Positions 1-7,568 of a stretch of 64,000 nt of DNA are shown in pieces. This DNA is from JAUIKM01 sp964445695 (GTDB taxonomy: Bacteria; Bacteroidota; Ignavibacteria; Kapaibacteriales; UBA7675): the NCBI GenBank assembly GCA_964445695.1, contig CAYULF010000029.1:1-64000 (forward strand), read 5' to 3'. The notes beneath the pieces are model-generated. The model ran no database searches, was not told the DNA's origin, and was given only the letters and a program-made list of their open reading frames with translations. Numbering within the stretch: the stretch's first letter is position 1; every line of letters begins with the position of its first letter. Made by a program: the position numbers and the translations under genes.

Positions 1-48
1 GAAACCGTCCGGCGCTGACCTGACTAAACAATTTGGTCTCCGATACCC

Positions 49-181
49 TTCCGCTTGATCAGGGGACCACCCCGCCGCCACCTCGGTCAACTCCTCCGGA
101 GTCCGTACACACTCCTCCCACCCCGCACAGTGTGCAGATTTTTTTGAGTGAGGCCGGTCGCAGATTCCACGCGCCGCATGC
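49..181 (-). repeat. Dispersed intergenic repeat, copy A
   Basis: Read on the minus strand, this 133-bp stretch aligns with copies at 44275-44410 and 51002-51135. It begins with GCATGC and has a CACTCAAAAAAATCTGCA block, the invariant 17-mer GGGTGGGAGGAGTGTGT (plus-strand positions 107-123), a variable segment of about 25 nt, and an end block GGCGGGGTGGTCCCCTGATC. The CTGCAC/GTGCGG arms and the GGGG-TGGT-CCCC arms can form hairpins. Reading frames are not kept between copies, so a non-coding RNA or a mobile-element remnant is more likely than a gene. Confidence 0.75.
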
Positions 182-616
182 TGCGCGCTTCTCCCCCAAT
201 CATATACATTTCCTCGCCTTGTTCACACCCTGAAAAATTGAACGTAGCGCTTTTCGCAACTCACCGGTCGTAAAACGACGGTGAACGGGCGGTTCTTCCA
301 CATGCATCGCTGTGTCGTGCATGGACCTGCGCAATAACATCGCCGCCCCGCACAAAATACGATCGCCCGCCCTCGCCGCACGCAAAAGCACGATGAACTC
401 TGCCGAACCACACCGCAACAGTGCCGGCCCAACAAACGGAACGCCCGCCCCCGCAGGAAACGGTCGCAATCACCAAGCGCATGTCCTCAAATCTGAATTG
501 AATCCGAATGCCGGAGGTCAACGACAATCGAACGGAGCAGAAACATCTACTATAATAATTCCAGGGCTCCGGCAAAAACTCTCGCTATAGCCATCATGTG
601 CACTAATCCCGCCGCC

Positions 617-649
617 ATAAAACAAACCGCCGGGAGAGCTACCCGGCGG
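617..649 (-). terminator. Rho-independent terminator
   Basis: A perfect 8-bp stem CCGCCGGG/CCCGGCGG (627-634 with 642-649) encloses a 7-nt loop. On the minus strand it is followed by TTTGTTTTA. It lies 24 nt beyond the stop codon at 673 and ends that transcript. Confidence 0.85.
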
Positions 650-672
650 CAGAGAATAATCTCGCGGAAATG

Positions 673-2571
673 TTAACGGTTGAACTGCAGGTTGGGTCTG
701 CTGAAGCTGCGACCAATTCTGCTATACAGCAGCGCGACCGTTTCCTCTCGCATCGAGCGGATGCGGTTCTTGTCCCCGCGCGGCTCGCCCGCCGCCAGTT
801 CACGCGCCAGACGCAACGTCGCTCCGTGTGCATTCGGTGCATTGACAATATGCAGCCCAAGACAGGCCAGCGCGGCACTGAGTTTAAAGTCTGCCGACGC
901 GTCATCCAGTGCAGTCACGCTGTTTGCAACAGCCAGTTCAACAGTCTCCCTCTGCGCCGTCGAGGCAGGTGTATAACTCAAACGGACCGAAGCCAACTCG
1001 TCCGAAGCAAGCGCCCGGTCCGTCAACCTGGACTCGGTGTAAACACTCAAAGTCCCGTCCCGGTCCGCCGCCGGAACAATCTCAAATTGAAAAATGTGCT
1101 GTGCGCCGCCCGACATGCTCGGCGCAGATTTGTCCGCCGGCGCGTAATACCAGACCGCAACGCCGCGCGGGTCACAACCCAGCATTCGATACGATTCCAC
1201 CAGATGTGGGTTGAAGTCAAAGTCCACCAGCGGGTTAAACAGGACCGGCACGCGGTCGGCTATGAATGCCTCGTCCAACGCCGCACTGAGTTCACCAGTT
1301 GTAACGGCTATCCGGTGTTGACCTCCGCACCGCCGAGCAAGATCGGACAAGTGGCAGTTGTCCGTTACCAGTGTGCCGACGCTGACGATATCCAGTGTTG
1401 CATCAATCACTTTGAGTTCATTAATCATACGCTGCAGCTCCGCACCCTTGCCGGACTTAAACAGATCCGCCCCGTCGCTGAATACCACAATCCGCTTCTG
1501 CAAAGTCGAGTTACCGTCGCCGGCGAGATGCTTCGGCAATTCGTATACGCTGAACTTCTGTTTCGCCTGGTCGAAGTTCAGACTGCTCAACGCGGCTCGC
1601 AGCTCATTGCGCTGCAGCCGTGGCCATGGCGAGCGCACCGTCTGTACATTACCGTCCACCACGACGTGCAGCCCGACAGCCGTTGCGGCATCAGCGCGGC
1701 GCAAGTATTCCTCAATATCGCGTTTTAACTTTTCGAGTTTGCCCTCGCTGTGCATCGACCCCGTTACATCGACAATCAGGTGCACGACGCGGTAGGAATT
1801 TTCTCGCTCCGCAGCTGTCGGCTCACGCGTGCACACGGCGATGTTTAACAGGTAGTTGGCGGGATTCCAGGGACAGGGCGTTAATTCACTGTACAAGGCC
1901 ACATCCACGTCTGTCGGCGCGGCATAACTGTAGCGCGGTGTGTTAACAAGTTCTTCGATGCGCGGCGGCACACCGGTATTTTCTACTCCGTGCTCCAGCA
2001 GATGCCGCAGAATTGCAGCGCCATGCCCCTCACAGAACGGCACCGCGCGGGTGACCGGCGTTTCCACGCTGTGGCGGAACTGCATACCTGTTAATCCTGC
2101 CGCAGCTCGACGCATCGGCGCGCCGTCTTCATCTGCACGGAGATCAATCGGTCCCGGATGCATGTCGTTTAACCAGGCGTGAAACTGAATCGGCGCGGGA
2201 CGGCCAGAAAGGTAGGGTTTACCAGGCTGACGCCCCCATTCAAACATTTCAAATGCAATCCGGGTGGTGTCATCGGGATGGATAACGACGGAAGACATTT
2301 TATCACTGACAAAACCTACGTAAGTCACCGAAAGGTCATACGTTCCAGCTTGCACCTTGACAATCCGAAATCGACCATCCACACCGGAAACAGCGCCCTG
2401 TGAAGTGCCGTCGATTCTGATCGTCGCGCCTACCAAAGGATACCCTCTTCCGTCCGTCACCGTCCCTTCAACTATGCCGTAAATTCCGGCGAGACAGGGC
2501 AGGGCTGTTGTCAAAGTGATAATTGTAAGAATTGCGCTCGTCCGCAATGCCCTCTGTTTAAGTCCGCACAT
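673..2571 (-). CDS. von Willebrand factor type A surface protein, YfbK-like, with carboxypeptidase-regulatory-like domain
   Basis: This 632-aa protein has an N-terminal signal peptide (about 1-28), then a CarboxypepD_reg-like beta-sandwich (about 32-110). A YfbK-type vWF_A N-terminal segment follows, with the ELTPCPWNP motif near 229-237. The VWA domain carries MIDAS motif DVTGSM at 268-273. The C-terminal part resembles DUF3520. Family members are secreted or envelope-anchored and bind ligands through a metal in the MIDAS; no enzyme activity is implied. The MIDAS has Thr where Ser is commoner, which is still a metal-ligand residue. It stands alone, with its own terminator downstream. The binding partner is unknown. 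Confidence 0.85.
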   Translation of the reverse strand: MCGLKQRALRTSAILTIITLTTALPCLAGIYGIVEGTVTDGRGYPLVGATIRIDGTSQGAVSGVDGRFRIVKVQAGTYDLSVTYVGFVSDKMSSVVIHPDDTTRIAFEMFEWGRQPGKPYLSGRPAPIQFHAWLNDMHPGPIDLRADEDGAPMRRAAAGLTGMQFRHSVETPVTRAVPFCEGHGAAILRHLLEHGVENTGVPPRIEELVNTPRYSYAAPTDVDVALYSELTPCPWNPANYLLNIAVCTREPTAAERENSYRVVHLIVDVTGSMHSEGKLEKLKRDIEEYLRRADAATAVGLHVVVDGNVQTVRSPWPRLQRNELRAALSSLNFDQAKQKFSVYELPKHLAGDGNSTLQKRIVVFSDGADLFKSGKGAELQRMINELKVIDATLDIVSVGTLVTDNCHLSDLARRCGGQHRIAVTTGELSAALDEAFIADRVPVLFNPLVDFDFNPHLVESYRMLGCDPRGVAVWYYAPADKSAPSMSGGAQHIFQFEIVPAADRDGTLSVYTESRLTDRALASDELASVRLSYTPASTAQRETVELAVANSVTALDDASADFKLSAALACLGLHIVNAPNAHGATLRLARELAAGEPRGDKNRIRSMREETVALLYSRIGRSFSRPNLQFNR

Positions 2572-2932
2572 AGTGGTCCCCGGTTCATGTTAAATCCATC
2601 CTGTGTTCTCGTTCCTGCACGGATGGTTAACACGCCGAAGAAAATTCTGGTTACCTTTTAAAACATCAAACGCCCGCCGGCCTCACACGGGACCACTCGA
2701 GCGTTTGAAGGTAGCACTGCAAATATTCGCGTCGCGGGCGTTCATCCCTTTCGACAAATGCAATCTACCGCCACGCTCCTGCAGGTGCGCTACGCAATTC
2801 TTACTCAATAACTACGCAATCCGAATACCCATTTTGTTCGTCGACGAGTGATCAACCCCAGGTCCCGCAGTCCGCCAAGAGGCACCGCGCAGACAGTCCC
2901 GCAGAAAGTTGAATCGGCCTTTTAACCGGAAA
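2572..2932. other. Intergenic between two minus-strand genes
   Basis: No supported gene in this 361-nt gap. It should contain the promoter of the VWA gene starting at 2571. I see no clear promoter consensus, and no terminator with a T-run after the gene ending at 2933. Confidence 0.5.
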
Positions 2933-4627
2933 TCAGGTAAGCGAAGCCAGATACGTGGACAAGTTGGCGTTGCGCGCCAGGCCCAGCTTGCGGCGGATGC
3001 GCAGTCGGTGACGCTCGATGGTGCGCACAGACAGCGCCAGTGAATCGGCGATTTCCTTGCTGCTCATCGAAAGCAAAAGCAGTGAACAGACCTTCAGTTC
3101 CATCTGTGAGAGCTCCGGCAGGCGCGCGCTCAGCGTCTGTACCGTCGGCGTCGCCTCCGTTGGGTGTTCCTCGCTCTGGCGCACCTGTTTTTCAAATTCC
3201 AGCAGGTAGAGGTCGAGTTTGTCGCGCCGCGGCAGGCCGAATTTGCGGCGCATGCGGTAGCGGTGATTTTCGATGTCGCGCAGCCCGACGTTCATCAGCT
3301 CGGCGATGTCCTTGTTGCCCAGACCGAGTTTTATCAGCGTGCAGAGGCGCAGCTCCGTCGGGCTCAGATCCGGAAACTGCGCCGCCAGGTGTTTGACAAA
3401 GTCCTGCTGCGTCTCCTGCAGACCGCGCTCAAATGACTCCCATTCGCTGCTCAGCCCCAGGTTGCGGTCCAGCTCCTGCATCGCCGCGTCCAGCCGGTCC
3501 GTGGCGTCGCTGTCAACCAGGCGCGGCAGCTGCCGCCTGAAGTTGTTGATCAGCTCGGCTTTCTGTACCAGCAGCAGCGCCATCGTCGCCAGTTCGTCGT
3601 TCTTGCGGTGCAGCGCCATTTCCAGGTGTTCGCTGCGCATGCGGTACATCTCTTTCTCGTACTGCGCGCGCTCCAGTTTGTGCTGCACGACCAGCTGCTG
3701 CATGCGCTCTTCGGACTGGCTGTTGAACAACTCGCGGCTGCCGGCGTGGTAGAGTTTGTGATACTCCAGCGCGCGTTTGTGATCGTCCTGCAGCGCATAT
3801 GCTTCCGACAGCACTTCGTATACGTCCAGCAGTTCGCGCTGCAGTTTGATGTCGCGCGCCACGGGCAGCGCGCGTTCCAGCGCCTCCGCCGCCGCGGCGT
3901 AGTCATGCAGCGCCAGTTGGATACGCCCCAGCAGCGTCAGCGAGTTGACGATGCCGTAGCGGTCGCCCTGCTGCGTGCGCAGCTCAAAGGCGCGGATGAC
4001 CAGATCGCGGGCGCGGGCGTGCTCCGCTTCTAGAAACCAGCTGTAGCCCAGGTTGTGCAGACAGTAGGCCACGCCGTCGTAGTCTTTCTGTTCCTCGCGA
4101 ATGGATTGGCTGCGCTGCAGGAATTCGCGCGCGCGCGGCATGTCTCCCAGCCCGCCGTACGCAAGGCCCACGTTGTTGTAGGCCACCGCCATCGAAGGCT
4201 GGTCCTGCAGCGCCTCGTCCAGCTCCATGCCCTCCTTGTAGTATTGCAGAGCGTTGGCAAAGTCGCTGCGCGCGTAGTAGACGTTGCCGATGCCGTTGAG
4301 CGAGCGGGAGATCAGTTTGCGGTCGTCAAGCGATCGGTGGATCGCCAGGGCGTCGAGGTAGGCCGCCAGCGCCGCGTCGTAATTGCCCAGGCGGTAGTGC
4401 GCTATTCCCAGGTTGAAATGCAGCTCCGCGCGGCCGGCGGCGGCGTAGTCCGGCGCGTCCAGATCGATCGCCATCGTCAGGGACGCCGCGGCCTGCTCGT
4501 AGCGCGCTGCGCGGATGTCGCGCCGCGCCTGCCTGAACAGGGCGTCCACGCGTGCGTGCGGCTCCTCGTGAATCACCGCTGCGGATACGGCGGGCGCCTC
4601 ATCTGCTGACCTGCTTTTCACAGACAT
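2933..4627 (-). CDS. TPR regulator with two tandem LuxR-type helix-turn-helix domains
   Basis: Tetratricopeptide repeats fill roughly the first 60% of the protein, with recurrent A-x-x-x-x-A-L and N-N-x-G-x-x-Y patterns. A Glu/Arg-rich coiled coil follows. Two GerE/LuxR DNA-binding domains end the protein (about 461-520 and 547-603, counted from an upstream in-frame Met at 4750). Both keep the LSPTELRLC / LSQMELKVC opening, the NKDIAELM / SKEIADSL recognition-helix lead and the R-R-K-x-G-L end. Bacteroidota have many TPR-LuxR regulators, normally with one HTH. I see no membrane segment, so it is probably cytoplasmic and senses through the TPRs. The start at 4627 (MSVKSRS) is chosen because the upstream residues look untranslated; no Shine-Dalgarno site settles it. 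Confidence 0.8.
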   Translation of the reverse strand: MSVKSRSADEAPAVSAAVIHEEPHARVDALFRQARRDIRAARYEQAAASLTMAIDLDAPDYAAAGRAELHFNLGIAHYRLGNYDAALAAYLDALAIHRSLDDRKLISRSLNGIGNVYYARSDFANALQYYKEGMELDEALQDQPSMAVAYNNVGLAYGGLGDMPRAREFLQRSQSIREEQKDYDGVAYCLHNLGYSWFLEAEHARARDLVIRAFELRTQQGDRYGIVNSLTLLGRIQLALHDYAAAAEALERALPVARDIKLQRELLDVYEVLSEAYALQDDHKRALEYHKLYHAGSRELFNSQSEERMQQLVVQHKLERAQYEKEMYRMRSEHLEMALHRKNDELATMALLLVQKAELINNFRRQLPRLVDSDATDRLDAAMQELDRNLGLSSEWESFERGLQETQQDFVKHLAAQFPDLSPTELRLCTLIKLGLGNKDIAELMNVGLRDIENHRYRMRRKFGLPRRDKLDLYLLEFEKQVRQSEEHPTEATPTVQTLSARLPELSQMELKVCSLLLLSMSSKEIADSLALSVRTIERHRLRIRRKLGLARNANLSTYLASLT

Positions 4628-5096
4628 CTGAACCCGGAATAATTCCTGGAAGTGCCGCCCGCCGCCGGATCTCGCTGTGTGCGGTCGGGCCGTCCCAATA
4701 TCTGATGCGCCGCCGGACTGTGCAAGTTCGCCGGAAATGGAGACGAACAACCGGAATCACCGCGTGGCGGCCGGCCGGCAGCTCGCAGACCGCACTTCGA
4801 CACCTGCCGCACGCAACACAGGACCGTCGCGGAGACGCGGGATTTCTGATACACCGACAAACAAGAAGCGGCTGTTCGGGCAGCAGTCGGCGGTAAAAGG
4901 TCTGATTGCGGCGGCAACTATACAAACCGGTAAATGCTCCGTATCGTCGCAACGCAATTGTCGCAGCGCCTATTTGTTTTCCGACGATAAAACAGCGAAT
5001 TTTGAAGTCCGCACAAGCGGGCGGAACCGAAACAACGACCCATCCGCGGTCGGCCAATCGCTTTTTTACCTCCTTTTCCAAACGTGGAGTCGCTAA
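4628..5096. other. Divergent intergenic region
   Basis: It separates the leftward TPR-LuxR gene from the rightward gene at 5097. No frame looks coding; a 363-aa minus frame across it is the antisense shadow of 5097-5678. Promoters for both genes should lie here, and GGAG at about 5086 is the ribosome-binding site for 5097. Confidence 0.5.
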
Positions 5097-5678
5097 ATGC
5101 CAAGTTCGAACCAAACACACACCAGTAATATCGAGCAGGTAGCGCGCGATATCGAAGTACTTTCGATGGCCTATTCGCGCAGCCTGAATGCCATGAACAA
5201 CCTCATCCAGATGCAGATCCAGGACATCCTGGACGTCAGCCTGGAAGTGCGACGCGAACTGATCGAAATGGAAGAGCTCGAAGAATATCTGGAGCACTCC
5301 GAGATCGACATGGAGGATTTTGACGACGACATGGTCGAAATGGGCGAGGATGCGCCGGAAGACAACGATGAAGATGACGACGACGACAAGGCGCACGCAA
5401 AACACAAAAAGGAAATCAACAAAATTACCGCGGCACAGAACGACGTTCAGGCCGTTGCCAAAGCCGCCAAATCCGCCGCAAGTGATTCCGCCGGCGAGTC
5501 GCAGACCGACCCCGTTGCTGCGCTTGTCAACGCCGTTACCGTGAACCTGGCCAAAGCCATGGAAAACACGCTCAGAACGCAGGAAGAACTCAACGTCGTC
5601 GCCACCGCCGCACTGACGGACGGCCTGGCGCTGATCTACGGCTACGACGACGAAGACTTCATGGATACCGGCAATTAA
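5097..5678 (+). CDS. Acidic protein with RebB-like C-terminal segment
   Basis: 193 aa, starting at ATG 5097 behind a GGAG site 7 nt away. The N-terminal half is helical. Residues 58-98 are an extreme Glu/Asp stretch, followed by a short Lys/His patch and an Ala-rich linker. Residues about 139-186 (VAALVNAVTVN ... TQEELNVVATAAL ... LALIYGYD) resemble the repeating N/Q/A pattern and the I-Y-x-x-D end of RebB-type R-body proteins (PF11747). That resemblance is by eye and weak. If right, it could belong to a contractile-ribbon (R-body) system, but no other reb gene is in this window. Otherwise it is a hypothetical protein. A strong terminator follows. Confidence 0.6.
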   Translation: MPSSNQTHTSNIEQVARDIEVLSMAYSRSLNAMNNLIQMQIQDILDVSLEVRRELIEMEELEEYLEHSEIDMEDFDDDMVEMGEDAPEDNDEDDDDDKAHAKHKKEINKITAAQNDVQAVAKAAKSAASDSAGESQTDPVAALVNAVTVNLAKAMENTLRTQEELNVVATAALTDGLALIYGYDDEDFMDTGN

Positions 5679-5737
5679 ACAGGCGCGCACTGTTTCCGGC
5701 GACGTTTAAACAGACGACCGGGTTGACGCAAAAAACA

Positions 5738-5767
5738 AAGGGGAAACGGACTGATCCGTTTCCCCTT
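5738..5767. terminator. Bidirectional Rho-independent terminator
   Basis: A perfect 13-bp stem, AAGGGGAAACGGA (5738-5750) with TCCGTTTCCCCTT (5755-5767), and a CTGA loop. TTGTTGTTTT follows on the plus side and the complement of AAAAAACA on the minus side. It sits between the convergent genes ending at 5678 and 5810. Confidence 0.9.
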
Positions 5768-5809
5768 GTTGTTTTGTTTAACTCCTTGTGCGCCGGCGCG
5801 TTCAAGTCG

Positions 5810-7195
5810 TTACAGCCGCTTGCCGAAAAGCGTCAGATACATCAGCCGATAAATGTCGGTGTTGTCGACGTTGGCCGGCAGCTCTTCGCTGTTCAGTCCC
5901 GCGGCGCGCGCCACCACGCTGCCGCCCAGATCCGAAAATCCCGCCCAGGCCACGCCGAAGTAAAAACGCACTCCGCTGTCATCTGGCGCCGCCACAAAAG
6001 GCGGCGAAGCCGTGCCGCTGCGACCGTCCAACGGCGCGCCGTTTTCCATGCGCTCCGGCAGATTATTGTTAAACAAAGCCGGATCGCGCACGGCAAAAAT
6101 GGCCGGACTGCCGGCGTCGCTGTCGGAAGCCGTGATTAACAAGGTGTTGCCGTCTTCGCGACAGAAAGCATGCGCAAGCCCGATGGCCGCGTCGGCACGG
6201 CGCAGCGCTTCAATGGTTCCCGTCGCGTTGTTGTCGTTGGCAAAGTTGTCGCTGCCCTCCTCTTCCACCACCAGAAAAAAGGGCTCGGTGCGCGTCGAAA
6301 GTATCTGCAAAGCCTTGGCGCACATCTCCGCCAGCGTCGGCGCACTCGGATTGTACAGCGGCAGATTTTTTTCGGCCAGCGCCTCTTCGCTCATGTCGTT
6401 AAACGTGTGGTACGCGGCAAACACGCCGAGCAGTTTGTTTGTGCTGTCCGCCACGGCGTCCAGTTGCCCGTTGGTAAACACAACCGTATAACCCGCGTCG
6501 CGCGCCTCATCCAGCAGGTTGCGCCCGTCCTTGCGGCGACCTTCCACGCCGTGAAATCCCGTCACGCCTTCGGGCAGCAGAAAAACTTCACCGCCCGAGA
6601 GAATAAGGTCCACGCCGCTTTCGATGATGCGCGCGGCAATGACGTCTTCCATATCGCGGTTGGGCGCGCTGGCCGCAAAAATCCCCGTTCCCGGTTCGGC
6701 TATGTGTCCGCTGTTGACAATTCCCACGGCGATCCCGGCCGCCTGGGCCTCGCGCAGAATACTCAGCGGTTCGCCTGAGAGCGAGGTGCGTTCGTCGTCA
6801 AAACCGTAGTCGCGGTAGCGTCCCTTTTCGCCGAAGGCATGACTCGTGGCGCCGCCGTTGGACGTACTTACCGGCGAATCTTCCAGGTGCCCGCGGTACA
6901 GCCCCACCTGCGGCAGTTTATCCCAGTTGCTCATCCCGTCCGGCCCGTAGTCGACCATGCGCTGGATGGCCCAGGCCGCGGAACCCGCTCCGTCGGGGTG
7001 AATAAAAATCACATTGCCCGTGGCCGTTTCAGCCGCCATGTGGGGAGCGGAGTCGTCCTCATTTTCAGGCGGCATACAGGCGTGCAGGCCGAGAAAGATA
7101 ATGGCCGAAACAAGAATTGTTAAACGCGGGCGGAATGCCGCGCCGCCGGAAACCGGAACCTGGCAGGACATAGTGCAACCGGTAGAATGGTACAT
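5810..7195 (-). CDS. Alkaline phosphatase-family lipoprotein
   Basis: 461 aa. A hydrophobic N-terminus ends in a lipobox (GLHAC, Cys40), so the protein should be a lipoprotein anchored in the envelope. The rest follows the PhoA-type fold: NVIFIHPDG opens the domain (metal-binding Asp), TSNGGATSHAFG sits where the catalytic Ser/Thr loop lies, and later come SGGEVFLLPEG and EEEGSDNF. Metal-site motifs depart from E. coli PhoA: TASDSDAG stands where TADHETGG is usual, and the EGxxxDxxxH motif is EEEGSDNFAND. A known PhoA-like subfamily shares these changes, so hydrolysis of phosphate esters is likely but metal use may differ. Single-gene transcript ended by the shared terminator at 5738-5767. 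Confidence 0.8.
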   Translation of the reverse strand: MYHSTGCTMSCQVPVSGGAAFRPRLTILVSAIIFLGLHACMPPENEDDSAPHMAAETATGNVIFIHPDGAGSAAWAIQRMVDYGPDGMSNWDKLPQVGLYRGHLEDSPVSTSNGGATSHAFGEKGRYRDYGFDDERTSLSGEPLSILREAQAAGIAVGIVNSGHIAEPGTGIFAASAPNRDMEDVIAARIIESGVDLILSGGEVFLLPEGVTGFHGVEGRRKDGRNLLDEARDAGYTVVFTNGQLDAVADSTNKLLGVFAAYHTFNDMSEEALAEKNLPLYNPSAPTLAEMCAKALQILSTRTEPFFLVVEEEGSDNFANDNNATGTIEALRRADAAIGLAHAFCREDGNTLLITASDSDAGSPAIFAVRDPALFNNNLPERMENGAPLDGRSGTASPPFVAAPDDSGVRFYFGVAWAGFSDLGGSVVARAAGLNSEELPANVDNTDIYRLMYLTLFGKRL

Positions 7196-7568
7196 CAGAA
7201 TCCGGAGGCCAATCTACAAAAGGAATGTTTACGAAACCGTTAATTCGACGCAAAACGGATCGCTTGCAGCGCGCTGTTGCGCTCGCCTGTTCAGAGCGCT
7301 TCGCCGTCGTTTTCCTCCGGCTTGCTCGTTCCTTTTGTTTGTCACCGTGCTGCAAACCGGGAGGCCGCGCATCCGCCGCGCAGCATTTAAACAACAGGCC
7401 TTCGGGCCGGCCGCAGCTCAACAGCTTCAAACCACCCGGCGACGCCACGCTGTTCACTGCATGGCAAACAAGAGAAACAAACAAGCCGAAGGCCGAAAGT
7501 AGCGGCCGCACGGCGAAGTGCTCAAACAGTCGGATCAGAAAAAGCTTAAACAAAGCGGGAAAAAGCAC
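7196..7568. other. Intergenic, no gene seen
   Basis: 373 nt between two minus-strand genes. Frames here are Arg/Cys-rich and implausible. The stretch contains TTTAAAC and CTTAAAC strings of the enriched-motif type. I see no terminator hairpin with a T-run. Confidence 0.5.

Larger units (their letters stand above)
1..672. other. Intergenic: no convincing gene
   Basis: No reading frame here looks like a real protein: the frames are short, Arg/Pro-rich and mutually overlapping. The stretch contains copy A of the dispersed repeat (49-181, minus) and the terminator of the minus-strand gene that ends at 673. The rest shows nothing I can name. Confidence 0.6.

Noticed and set aside
670..1728. A 352-codon plus-strand frame
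   Set aside because: Shadow of the VWA gene; no protein-like features.
4599..5690. A 363-codon minus-strand frame
   Set aside because: Antisense to the acidic gene at 5097-5678 and then intergenic; its Phe/Val-rich stretch comes from reverse-reading Asp/Glu codons.
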